Positions 1 to 10,613 of a stretch of DNA of 64,000 bases are shown piece by piece. A program made the position numbers and the translations under genes. The stretch's first letter is position 1. Each line of letters begins with the position of its first letter. The notes beneath the pieces are model-generated. The model worked only from the letters and a program-made list of their open reading frames with translations. It was not told where the DNA came from and searched no databases. Source of the stretch: Cerioporus squamosus (Eukaryota; Basidiomycota; Agaricomycetes; Polyporales; Polyporaceae). Location of the stretch: contig JABYQS010000077.1 in NCBI GenBank assembly GCA_022592435.1, forward strand, positions 1 through 64,000. The letters run 5' to 3'.

Positions 1-325
1 TTGTTGAGGATGCGTTGGAGAACGCAGGTACGCGTGCTGTCTGCACTCATGTCTGTCGAGAGCCTGAGCACATTACTTACAAGGTTCCGACGTGCTGGAT
101 GCATTCCTCAAGTTGTACAGCAGCTTGATGAAGCCCGAAGCTTGTGAGTCTATGACCACGTTGTTTTTCCTGTCCTGCATGGAACTCCCCGGTACAAGTC
201 GTGTTGTCAGAATTCACGCCCAATCTCGCTCGGTTCTGGTTGGCTCTGAATTTCGGGGAGCGTCGCACTGTGCCGACAGAACTCTGATCTACGCGAGCAA
301 ACGAATGGCACGCGCGCCGCAATAA
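1..325 (+). CDS. Possible 3' end of an unidentified gene, cut by the window edge
   Basis: Reading from base 3, an open frame runs to a canonical intron at 28-83 (GTACGC..TTACAAG, 56 bases). It then continues in phase as ..NAGSDVLDAFLKLYSSLMKPEACE.., and stays open to a TAA at 323-325. The residues just before and after the intron look protein-like (acidic, helical), but those nearer the stop (rich in R, S and A) do not, so the true stop may come earlier through another intron. I do not recognise a family. The call rests only on the splice signals and the phase. Confidence 0.3.
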
Positions 326-1101
326 TGCCTCCTGCGCTCGTCATCCTCTGGGTCAGCGAATGGGAACTTGACTGAGATTGCAGGGAAGACAACGCGAGCG
401 CGAAGCCACATCCCCGACGTCTCCAGACGGCAGCGGCGTATTTGTCCCGCCATTCCCTACCTCTCATCCCCGCGCTCATCGAGAACGGACAGGGATGCGA
501 CTCCCAACGTACGCCCGGGGTGGGGTAATGGAGGGCGTTGGGCTCATGTATGCCGTGGCGTGAGCGTTGATTGCACTGCAAGCCTTAACCAAGGCCACAA
601 GAGCAGGCCTTAAGTGAGAGTCGTCTGTGATTCTGAAATTGGAGATGCATTATCTTCTCGCGACTCCGACCCACTACAGTGACACTCCCTCCTTGGGAGT
701 CTGGCCTGCCTCTGAGGCAGACGTACCTCTGCTGCGGGCTAAGGCCTGTCGCTCAGGACCAGGCGGGGCGTTAGGGATCACTCATATCACCTCACGGGCT
801 GCTTCACCACGGGAGGTCACCACGTCGGTGTTCGCTCGACCCGCACCGTCTGTTAGGAGTCAGCGCATGACCATGGCCTCAGGCTCGTACGGTGAAAACA
901 TCGCATTTCAGCCTATAGCTGGACGAGAACGTACCGTACGTTCCATGTCTCCGATGGTGCTTCATGGGGCCAGCTGCCTGTCAGCAACCCCACCGAGGCG
1001 ATGACGAAACGTCTTGTGGTGACTGATGATTGACTGCTTCGATGGTAACTCATGGCTGACTGTAGTACTGTAGCACCCATTAAGCTCCCGCATTCGCCCG
1101 C
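326..1101. other. Intergenic, no supported gene
   Basis: Only short frames without protein sense are present on both strands. The segment should hold the promoter and possibly a first exon of the WD40-like gene to its right. Confidence 0.5.
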
Positions 1102-2734
1102 GTGCGTCCATGGACAAAGTCTCCAAGGCCGCATCCTCTCACGACTCGCTTGTCACGCTTCCGCGGTGGTTTCGCCCCATCTACTACTCTGGCCAGTCCT
1201 CTAGCGCATACCATATACCAGGCACGGGCACACGTAGCGGCGGACACACTTTCTTCCGCACCATATGATATGTCGCTGTCCTCTGGAGGGACTGTCCTCG
1301 CCATGACTGGCGGCAGCGGATGGAAGGGGAACAAACCGTTCCTGCACTACTATCTGCTCGGTACTGGCAACCAGACCCCAGACCTCCTAGAAGGCGTCAC
1401 GATGGATCCTGGGTTGTCTGCCGTTCCACACCACATCGCGATTGACGACTCGCGAAAGCTCGTCCTTCTCGCCAACGACGACTGTGTCAAGTCGTTCTCC
1501 TTCGCCCTCGACGACTCCGGCGAGGTTTCAAAGCGGCTACCTGTGGTTCACCAGATTGACTCTGGCGGCGAGTACGATGGTCCGCTCGTTGTACTCCCGA
1601 ATGGCCGTCTCGCGCGGTCAAGCAAGGGGCAAGCCGTCGTGTGGCACCTGGACTCCCTCGGACCCGAGGAGGCTCCTACACCAGGCTGCTCCCCGCCACA
1701 CTCCATCGTCACCTTCGCCGATGATCCGGGATTCTTCCCAGCTGCATGGCACCTACACGAGCCAAGCGGACATCTACTCTGCGCGGAGGGCGCAGAGGAG
1801 TCCGGCGGGTACGCGTTCCTGTCGATCGACCCCGAGCACGGCGGGAGGCGCGTAGCCCGCTATCTGGGGCATGGCGGCGAGGTTGACAAGATCGCGACGA
1901 GCCCTGGAGACCCGAATGTGTTCGTTACTGCGGGTAGCGATGGTTATGCTCGATTGTTCGACGTACGCCATCCGCTACCTGTGCTCACGTTCAACACGGG
2001 TCTGCAGCGGGACGGATGCACGGACGCCGTGCTCGTGCACCCGGATGGCATCCCCAGTGAGTCAATGGCCCGGCTCTCTGTTTCTGGTCAGACGTGCTAA
2101 GACAACTTCTGCGACAGCGCTCTTCACTGGAGGAGACACCACGCAACAAGTAATGATGTGGGATATCCGCGCGGAGGAGTGCGTCTACGAGCTGTCGACG
2201 GGCAACAACTCCGTGACGGGCCTTGCATGGGACCACACGCGCTCCTCCCTCTTCGTGGCGACCGAGTGTCGGTATGTCAACCGCATGGGCCTACGCACGG
2301 GGTACCGCCGCGCGCGTATCCCGCGCTGGGCTACCTGGAAGGCGGTCGACAAGGAGTATCGCGCGCACAAGGAGGCGGTGAAGGACGGTACCGCCACCGC
2401 GGACACCGATGCCGAGGATGGCACGTATGGCGGGATGGACTACCCGGACGTGTACGACGACTACCTGGACGACGGAGAGGGCGTGGAGAGCGAGAGCGAG
2501 GACGAGGAGGATATCGACGAGGGCTACTCGGCGGACATGCGGTGGCCGCAGAAGTGCTTCCACAAGGAGGACTTCTTCGGGTACGCGTATGACGCTGGTG
2601 AACATGTTCTATGTAAATCCTCCCATTCCCTGCCTGTTGGTGTGCAACTGATCTCTGTCGTTGCAGTCCGATGGCAGTTCAAGGATACCCCGGACATCAC
2701 GCAGCTACCGGCGAGCACCACTTGCGACGACTGA
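1102..2734 (+). CDS. WD40-repeat-like protein with acidic C-terminal region
   Basis: Three exons can be read. The first ends at 2056, introns lie at 2057-2117 and 2613-2666, and the stop is TGA 2732-2734. The product has beta-propeller character: repeated segments such as ..FVTAGSDGYARLFDVR.. and ..LFTGGDTTQQVMMWDIR.. end in the W-D/D-like signature of WD40 blades, and ..LFVATECRYVNRMG.. opens a further blade. A strongly acidic Asp/Glu stretch (around 2450-2525) precedes a conserved-looking tail with a KEDFFGYAYDAGEHVL motif. WD40 proteins are scaffolds, and no partner can be deduced here. The N-terminus is unsettled. The frame is open from 1102 but has no ATG until about 1268. The nearest upstream ATG (1110) is in a different frame that stops soon after 1260. 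Either an upstream exon exists or there is a one-base error near 1155-1170. Confidence 0.72.
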
Positions 2735-3163
2735 TCGTCGCCTCTCGGCCTCTTACACACCCATACCCGTATGGCCTCGACCAGCACCCTTTCTTCACCT
2801 GCGATACTCTGGCGCTGGATATGCGCTGCGCGACACACCCGCTCACTTCTGCACTGGTATATACCGGGCATTTATTCATGAAACTATCACTCGGACTCCC
2901 CTCGTCTTCTTTGTTGTCTGTACTGTACTAGGATCTATTGGATTGAATGATGGATGGATCGTTGACTATGTGCTGGTTACCGGTACAGTGTACGTTGTGG
3001 TTGGTTTTGAGATCGACATCGGGACTGCAGTGTCCCCCCTCTCCGGCACGCTTCCTATGGCAAGTGGCCTCTAAGATACGTGACATCCCCTATTTCCCCG
3101 AACCATATACATTCTGCGCAGGCTAGATCGTCTGCGACGCACAACCGTCTTCAATAAGCCATC
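2735..3163. other. Intergenic, no supported gene
   Basis: This is the region between two plus-strand genes. It probably holds the 3' end of the WD40-like transcript and the promoter of the next gene. No RNA gene or repeat was seen. Confidence 0.5.
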
Positions 3164-4224
3164 ATGCGCACGACCATGAAGCACCGCCGTGAAATCATCC
3201 TCGTTTTCGACACCTCCCTCAAAGTAGTACTCGCCAACGCCATATCCTCTTCCGTCACATCATGGGCTCGCTGCGAACAAAACTGGGCGGACGAGGGTCT
3301 TCTTTATCCCCCTCACGAATGGTCGAGTCTGAGCTGCCCACGGTCGGACTTCAAGAATACTTTATGTACAATCTCGTCCACGGAGCGTCCCTGGAAAAGT
3401 TCGTGGCGCTCTACACGACTCTCCGCTTCACCGGCATACTCCATACGCACGTTCTGCTCTGTGCAGTGTTTATGTATGCGCCCCTTCGAGGTGAGCTTCA
3501 TATCCGCCGCGTTGCATCGAACCATGCTCAGGTCAGCGGTTCATCATGACCGTACTAGTCGGACATCATTCTTCTCTCCCGGAAACCGTCAAGCACTCCG
3601 AGCTCTATAGCCACTACACCCGCTACGAAAACTCCCGGCGCTGTTCTTCGCCTGCGCGGCTTTCCAGCGCGACACGGCCTGCGACACGACAGGGGTCTAT
3701 GGTGCGCTGCTTTACTGGTCGCTCCCGCAGCTCTGCATCACCTTGGTCTTTGCGGTGGTGGTAGTTCCTCTCGGACACCTTGGTTGGCTCTTACATGCGC
3801 TCGATAATGCTGTGAAGGAGACAGCGTCGCTAGCCGCCAAGATTTTCGCCTTCCTTGTGTTGCATGCGTTGGCCACATTCATCGATGTCGTGGAAGTGGT
3901 GGTTCTGCTGATGAGTTGCATCACAAACCCCTTGAGTGTCCTCCTCGGCGGGCCTCCAGAGAGGCAGCGTACAGGAATTCCCCAAGTGAGTGGCTCGTTC
4001 TGCCCGGATAAGTTCAACTTACTCATGCCTTTCCTTTTCCCCATGCCAGATGATTGGGGTGGAGATATTGTTGAAGCATCCGATATTCGACTACGGTGAC
4101 AGCGGACGCTCCAAGGTAGGAGGAGTTCACCGTGTCAGAGTGTCAGATGTCAAGGCAAATGCTAAGGGACTCGTCTACTGTCTAGCGGACGGACACAACT
4201 GCGGCAGCCGACAGCAGCAGCTGA
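3164..4224 (+). CDS. Candidate multi-exon membrane protein of unknown function
   Basis: The best-supported part is one exon from about 3611 (after an acceptor CTCTATAG) to 3985. It encodes two clear hydrophobic segments, ..LCITLVFAVVVVPLGHLGW.. and ..IFAFLVLHALATFIDVVEVVVLL... Splicing of 3986-4049 (GTGAGT..ATGCCAG) continues it as MIGVEILLKHPIFDYGDSGRSK. A probable further intron at about 4126-4190 leads to a short Thr/Ala/Ser tail and TGA at 4222-4224. The 5' exons are unresolved: frames starting at 3164 and 3262 both carry partial protein sense. The product is probably an integral membrane protein, but no family is recognised. Confidence 0.4.
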
Positions 4225-4638
4225 CCCAGGCCGTCGCTCTTTGGGAATTCGTCTTGTCACTCAGTGGGCGAACCACCAATCGCAAGTTGTCCAGGAGGTT
4301 GATCGCTTGTAAGAAGATCACATCTGTCTATACATGTGGTCGGGGCACAACGACTGCGATGGGTATACTCCAAATTGACGGACAGGCTACTTAGTATCCA
4401 CAGCAAATGCGTCGCTGTATAAGCTGTATCACCTGCCACGTATATGCGCAACCCAAGTGCGGTCGTGCGCTATTTCGGCAACAATGCCTCGAACTCAAAT
4501 TTGATGCCCTGTGAGAGGTCATCGAAGGCTCAAGCTCGTAGCAGGCTCCCCATTTGTACCATGTATGTGTCAAGATACACATGACCACACTTTCTAGATT
4601 ATACATCGCGGTCTCTACATCCCGCCCGGCGAAGCACC
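4225..4638. other. Intergenic between convergent genes
   Basis: This is the 3' flank of the membrane-protein candidate and of the minus-strand NmrA-like gene. Nothing else is visible. Confidence 0.5.
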
Positions 4639-5939
4639 TCATGCCCTTCCCTTGAACTTCTTCGAGAGCTCCTTGGCGACCTCCGACACCTCCTTCCATA
4701 GCTCCTCCTTCGGATGCTTCGGCGTCCAACCAAGGTCGCGTCTTCCCCGGTCGCCTCGGCCTCGTACGTTCGAGAAGAACAAAGACGCAACGACCTCGGC
4801 CCCGAAGTACTTGACGCGCTCCTCTGGCGTGAATACCGTAGGCTCCGCTTCCGTTGCAACGCCCTCTGCCACTAGGGCCGTTCCAATCGTCTTGCACAGC
4901 TCATAAAACGTGACATCACCGTTCTCAGTCAGGTAATACCCTTCACGACCATGTCCGAGCTTCGTGTCGTTTTTAAGGGCCGCTGAGAAGAGAAGATACG
5001 CGAGGTGCGCATCTGAAGACATGCATAAGCACAGACTGTCATCCGGGATGGCTGTATGGGCAAGACTTAGGTGGACACTCACTGTCCTCAACATGGATGA
5101 CCGACCAGGCATTCTTTCCGGACCCCATCATGCCGGCACGTCCACGCTTGACAGCAGCTTCTGCGAGTACAGAAACCAGGGCCGAGGACCGCTTCGAGAT
5201 ACCCGCGTCATACAGAGGGCCTTGGCCAAATCCAAAGACAGCAGTGGGTAGCACGAGGTACGTGCGCACGTACCCCTCCGCGTCTGCCTTCGTTGCGAGG
5301 ATATCAACGGAGCGGTGGGCCGCATTTGTTGGTACATCGTTGATTGCCTTGATATCGAGGTCGGAGACGATGCGCTCGGATAGGTATTCGCCGCGGGCGT
5401 CATCGGCCCAAGACCCAGCCCCAGACTGACGTGGCGATCAGCGTGGAGGGAGTGGGATTCGGGATGGGCACGTACAGTATGAACGAGAACAGGTACGTCG
5501 CCAGTTTTCTCGTGACGCTTCCGGAGCCCCGCAAGGATCGCGGTCATCATGGAATCGTCGTCTGCATTCGCCTGTGGGTTGGATAGCCGTAAGTACAACC
5601 CGGTGCACGTCTCCTGGATAGGGGCAGATACACACGACTTGCACGACGATATGCGCCTTCTCCGCCAGTTGAGTGAGTTTCTCGAGTTCCTCCATGGATC
5701 CGACTACCGCCTTGACACCGAAATTCGTCTCAAGGAGCTGCGCCTTCCCAGCATCGCGGACGAGGGCCGTGATGTCGAACGTGTTCGCACTGGGGTGCTG
5801 CAGGATCCGCTGTAGGACGCTTCCTCCTATGTAGCCTACGACGCCGTCAGTTCCCGGATGATAGCTAGATGTTCGGCTGAAATGACGTACCGGTAGCACC
5901 GGTGAAAAGTATCGAGGTCTTCTCCGAGTTGCCAGACAT
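4639..5939 (-). CDS. NmrA/NAD-dependent epimerase-like Rossmann-fold protein, copy 1
   Basis: Five exons read cleanly on the minus strand: 5939-5891, 5835-5636, 5571-5476, 5425-5083 and 5012-4639. Their introns are 50-70 bases with GT..AG ends, and together they encode 353 residues. The N-terminus has a dinucleotide-binding glycine motif, ..ILFTGATGYIGGSVLQRI.., followed by the NmrA-type pattern ALVRD..VKAVVGSMEELEKL... The middle has the extended SDR-like segment ..YLVLPTAVFGFGQGP.. and a VIHVED motif. The C-terminus is helical and ends KKFKGRA. Family members bind NAD(P) and are either dehydrogenase/epimerase-like enzymes or redox-sensing regulators, so the substrate cannot be inferred. No signal peptide or membrane segment is present, so the product is likely cytosolic. 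A paralogue with the same architecture lies at 15047-16382. Confidence 0.9.
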
Positions 5940-6767
5940 GCTGATATCGATGAGAGGATCCGGGTCGTGGTTTGACGTCTGTGCCCTCGATTTCCCTGTA
6001 AGTACCCTGCTATAAGTAGTTTCGCAAAGCCCGAATCACCGGTAGACACTGGCACATGGACTAACTCACGCTCACAGGCGGCCAAGTTGGACTAACCTGG
6101 GCCAATCTCACAACCGGACGGCCGCTTAGTGCGCATCCAATCCTTCTCCACCCGAGACCGACAAGCTCTCGTACGCACCGGGACGGGGTCAGACCGCCCG
6201 AATGTCAGGTCCTACAGAATGATGTGCGACAGATGCGTATAAACGGCGTCATTGTGCATCGGGCAGCTCACTCCGCTCCCGAGGCTTTGTCAGTCTCCCG
6301 CTTGCCCGGCTGAGAAGATATGATCTCGACTCATCTTCTCTTCCAGAATTTGGCCTGTGTCTGTGGACCCGCGTCGTTATCGGAACCACGGCGGGCTGGT
6401 GGTGGAAGACAGGTTCAGCAGTCTGGCCAGCACTAGTAGTAGTACTAGTAGTACTGTCGTAGATTTGGCGCTTAGACTCGCGGAGAGTGCCGGCAGGGCC
6501 GTGGTGTCCGAGTGGATCGGATAAGTAGTTAGTCGGTACCTCCAACTTCAACTTGGCCTTGACCTTGGCCCCGGGCTCTGAATTGACAGACTATTACTTT
6601 GGATAAACCACGAACAACTGAAACGTCGAACTATCAGAGGTTAGTGGTGATTTATATGCTAATGGCATGGACGTCTGACAGAGCATTCAGGGTAGGAACC
6701 TGTCCAATTGAATCGCAATCGGCCGCGGTACCGCGTCGCACCGCTGTTCTGCAGTGCGGGATACGCC
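5940..6767. other. Intergenic region between divergent genes
   Basis: This is the shared upstream region of the NmrA-like gene (minus) and the F-box gene (plus). It contains the short AGT/ACT simple repeat listed separately and no credible coding frame. Confidence 0.5.
6431..6455. repeat. Short palindromic simple repeat (AGT/ACT)
   Basis: The tract cactagtagtagtactagta and its continuation is made of AGT/ACT units and is largely self-complementary. It is probably a microsatellite. It starts with CACTA, but no matching inverted copy was found that would make it a transposon end. Confidence 0.6.
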
Positions 6768-7710
6768 ATGTCCGAACAACAGGATTCCCAGCCCATTATT
6801 CAGCACTGGTCAGCCTCCGTGCAAGAATTGTTCTACCAGCACGCCACTACGGACTCATCTGGCGACTGCCTGCCGATATCTACGTCTGACAGGGATGAGC
6901 CAAACTCACTACAAGAGTCCCCATTCTTGTCTCTTTCAGAAGACGTCATGGTGTGCGTCCTGGAGTACTGTGACCTGAAAGATCTCATCGCTTGTAGTGC
7001 GGTGAGTACAGCGGAAACAAACGGACCACGGTGCATCTACTCATACTCTTTTTCGTCAGGTCTGTCGGTCGCTAAAGACACTCATCCAGTCAGACACATA
7101 TCTGTTGCGTTATAGGATACTCTTGGCCGCAAACGGGATGGTCGACGGGCCGTCCTGCCATAGCAACAAGCTGGCCATGTTACAAGACCACTGCTCTCGG
7201 GTCGCTAGCCGCGTATACTCACACAGCGGTGGTCACTACTTATCACGCCTCAGGACGACCGATGAGAGATACCGCATTGTCTTGGCATTCGGGGGAACGA
7301 TCACCTACGTGGTCATGAAAGCCGATCAAGGCATTGTTGAGATACACGAGCCCTTTCCGATACCTGCCATTCACTCTGTCAACATCTGGTCCGTTCCGTT
7401 GGCACTCTTTCCCGAGGGACAGGTCTATGAGGTATCGGCAGATACCACACAGGATCTGCTCATCAGGGAGTGGGGTTCGGATCCACCCGCTCTGTATAGT
7501 GCTACCCGGAACCCCGGAACCCCAGGAATTCCCTCGAATCTTGCAGAACAGGCCTCCTCCACGCGGGAATGGTCGGAACCTTTGCGTTCCATCGCGAGGA
7601 AGGCCATTCCATCGGCATGGTCATGGTTCCATCCAGCGCTGGGTAGCTGCAGATGGTACGGATGTCGGCAGGGATGTGATTGCGACTGCGGCCTGGCGGG
7701 ATGTGATTAG
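6768..7710 (+). CDS. F-box protein, C-terminal part uncertain or truncated
   Basis: Exon 1 is 6768-7001 (78 codons), then a 58-base intron (7002-7059, GTGAGT..TCGTCAG), then an in-phase second exon. The F-box lies around residues 50-95: FLSLSEDVMVCVLEYCDLKDL, with IACSAVCRSLKTLIQSD after splicing. The following ANGMVDGP.. and ..EVSADTTQDLLI.. segments match the general plan of the large Agaricomycete F-box family as I recall it. F-box proteins recruit substrates to SCF ubiquitin ligases through Skp1. The frame stays open to 7708-7710, but after about residue 215 its composition degrades and other frames look better, so there may be more introns or the gene may be broken. A fragment resembling the distal part of this family lies beyond the transposon at about 14.6 kb. 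Confidence 0.65.
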
Positions 7711-7934
7711 CAAGCCTATATATTGACCTATGTAGTGATTAGCCAGCCCATAGTGAGTATGAGTATCGAGTATCGAGCTCAATGGACCAGAAGAGCACAA
7801 AGTATCACACATCTTAAACATAAATTATGTACAGTACGTGATCAGTAATCCGGATCGTTACGAGACGAAGTTACGAGCACTGAAGTGGGAACAGAGTGAA
7901 GATGCGAGAGGAGCGGAGTCGAAGGAACAGATGG
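7711..7934. other. Spacer between F-box gene and DUF6532-like gene
   Basis: This AT-richer spacer carries the 3' ends of two convergent genes. The left end of the Plavaka element should lie here or within the F-box exon. I could not see a clear terminal inverted repeat. Confidence 0.4.
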
Positions 7935-10346
7935 CTAGTATGTCAAAGTGTCCGCTGATTCAGCCGGCATGACAGTGTTCATGAGCAGAGGATCGATAGG
8001 CGGAATGGTAGTCGCAGCACTCTGGCTGCCTGGCTGCGGTGCAGTGTCTCCGGGAAGGCTGCGACGATTGTCCGAATGGAAGTCGTGTGTCCGGTCTGCA
8101 GAGTCTGACGCATGGGCGCACGGTTCGTGAGACTCATCATTGACAATGTCATCATCCAAGGCAGGGTCTGAGTCGGGAATGTCCTTGAACTTCTCGACGA
8201 GGGCACTGAGCCTTGCGTACTCGCGATCCATCTCCTCCGGAGGGGCCAGAGAGATGACCGGCTCGGCTGCAACCTCTTCTTCAGTCCCGGCATGAGATCT
8301 AGAACAGTATCATGGGTGTCAGTCGGTAAACAAACAGGAGCTACGTAGAGTGATGACTCACAAGCCTCGTGTGAACAAGTATCGCCGGTAGCGTCTCCAT
8401 ACGTGACCCATGAAACCTCTATCGAACTGGTCCAGAGCGACTATGTACTCATCGTACTTTGTGAAAGCGTCCGCCGTGAATTCCATTCGGATGTGCCGTC
8501 CGGCTTCCTTGTACACCGATAGGACATGGTGGATCTATCAGGCACGGTGATCAGTAAGGCTGCAGACGTGATATGTGTCCAAAATTGCTCACCGCCGTCA
8601 ACACAAGCGCAATAGTTTGATGACGAATGGGGTTGAAGTGCTCCTGGTAGATGCAGCCGAGTGCGTTTGGATGGGGGAACCATACCAGGTCGATCACCAT
8701 GCCAATGATCCCGTGCTGGAACCGACCTTCCTTCATGTCCAAATCCTATGGTATCGTTGTCAGGAAGCCATGGTCCGCAGGGCAGGTCAGATACGTACCT
8801 CGTAGTGGAAACGGCTATCTTCGAGCAGCCATGAGGCTCGCTTGTGGTTTGCCTCCCGCTGCTCCGGGGTTGGGTTGACATGTAAGCCGTATACGTTCGG
8901 GACAAGCTTTGCTGCTTCCCTTCGCACACGGCTCCGTATGTTCGTATCCTCTTGCCTGAACTGGTGAGATGTATTCTGTCAGCGCATTGACAGCTACTCA
9001 TGGGGCCGATATACGCACCATCTTCATGTCCTCATCGGTCAGTGTATACGAGCTTGCATCCCAGCCTAAAACATTGCAGGCATCCTCATAAGCCTGATTG
9101 ATGAGGCGATCCTTCTCAACTAGTGACGGGTACGGGTTCGAGGTCGAGAAGATGGCCTGCAGGATATACCCGGTCCGTCGTATGACCTGCTGGAGCGAGC
9201 CATTGTATGCGAAGTGCTTATAGCGGCGTCGCTTCGCATTGCGCTCGGCCTGCTTGCGGGCACGAGCCTCGTTCCGCTCATCTTCATCTGGATTGTCAAT
9301 GAGTAGAGCATCGCGACGACGCTTTCCGACAGTGCTGGCAGCGGGAGAAGGGGAGGTGGGGGACCCAGATAGTGAGCTGGTCAGGCCTGGAGCCGACGAG
9401 CTGATGGGAGAAGGAGAACTGAGAGAAAGTACGGAGGTTTGCGACGCTTAATACATGAATGTCAGCACACCGAAAAGGGTCTCGCATCATGTTGGAACTC
9501 ACGTGGCTGACCACTGTTTGGCGCAGAGAAGAAGAACGGCATGGGAGGGTATGGTGCGATAGGGTTCACCATGCTCGGTATTGTGGCACTGGGGCCACGG
9601 GCATCGCCAGTTACAGATGGCAAGCTGTGAACATTGGCCCCTCGGAGGGCGTCGAGACGAGCGGACGGGTTATTGAGTGGCAGGGTGTGTATAGAAGCGG
9701 ACATCTAGTTGCGCGGAAGAATGCCGCGTGAGAAATGCATCTTGCTTGGTGACTTTGAAAGTGTATAGCTTACCTGAGGCATCGGGCTCTTGTCCTGTGA
9801 GGAGACGGTGCTGCTTACTCCAGTCTGAGACGGTTCCCGACGACGCCGAGTGCGCGCTCGTGCTCCTCCAGGAACAACAAAGTCCGAGTCGTCGTCCGAG
9901 CCAATACCCTGTTGTTGTAAAAGGTCACCCATCTCATCCTCCTCCTCGTCCATGTCGCTACCGGCTAAAGCAGCCTCTTGAGCCCTCGGATTGGCTTGCA
10001 CATGGCCAGGGCGAAGGTTTTGGGCGATCTCTGGCATAGCAGATTAGTGAGTGAATGCCAGAAGTCCGTCTGTAAACTGACCTGGATCAATGAGACGTGT
10101 AGCCTGGATGCGACGCCTCGGACGTTGGCTCCCATCCTGTGCAGTCGCGCCGGCCTCCATGCTCGTCTCCTCGTTCTCCTTGTTCGACCTTCGATCCATA
10201 CCACCCTGAAGAGCGGTATCCGAGCTCTTATTCCCAGCATTCCGAGCTCGAGAAGTAGTGCTAGTGCGCGCTGCTTGACTTGCTGCACGTCCTCGCGAGC
10301 TTGCTTGACCTCTGCGCCCCCTTCCCCCGGCCCCGCGTCCACTCAT
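7935..10346 (-). CDS. DUF6532-like protein, probable accessory gene of the Plavaka element
   Basis: A multi-exon minus-strand gene starts at ATG 10346 and ends at 7935. The N-terminal exons are low complexity: a Gly/Arg/Ser-rich start (MSGRGAGGRGRRGQ..), an acidic stretch, a basic RARTRRRRE cluster, then Pro/Ser-rich sequence. A basic segment follows (KRRRDALL.., RNEARARKQAERNAKRRR), then a globular domain with ..EGRFQHGIIGMVIDLVW.., ..HFNPIRHQTIALVLTA.. and ..AFTKYDEYIVALDQFDRGF... The globular part matches the domain I recall as DUF6532, common in Agaricomycetes and often close to transposons. The introns at the first three exon borders (GTCAGT..GCCAG, GTAAGC..AACTAG, GTGAGT..TTAAG) are short and canonical. 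Its biochemical function is unknown. The basic N-terminus suggests a nuclear, nucleic-acid-binding role, which is inference. It is divergent from the transposase, with 267 bases between the two start codons. Confidence 0.78.
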
Positions 10347-10613
10347 CTAGTACCGTTAAGTCGTCTTAGTAAGTTTCATGGTGGATTACAGAAGAAAAGC
10401 GTACCTAGGGTGTTCCAGTCAAGCAGTAATAGGTGTAGATAGAAGTGTAGAATAGAGTGATGAGTTGGCAATGATCGGATGCGAGTGGAGGTTGAACTCG
10501 GACAAGTGTTATGTAAGCAACCCCTGTTGGGCACTCAGTACTCAGTACTCGACCCTTCGTGCACTACGCGAACTTGTGAGCCGTCAGCACGCCTGCCTCT
10601 GTCATACTGCGCT
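10347..10613. promoter_or_regulatory. Bidirectional promoter region between DUF6532-like gene and transposase
   Basis: The 267-base gap separates two divergent start codons (10346 minus, 10614 plus), so it must hold both promoters unless the transcripts overlap. No clear TATA box was identified on either strand. Confidence 0.45.

Noticed and set aside
6431..6455. CACTAGTAG-rich tract as a left transposon end
   Set aside because: It is a simple AGT/ACT microsatellite, lies left of the F-box gene and has no inverted partner at the right.
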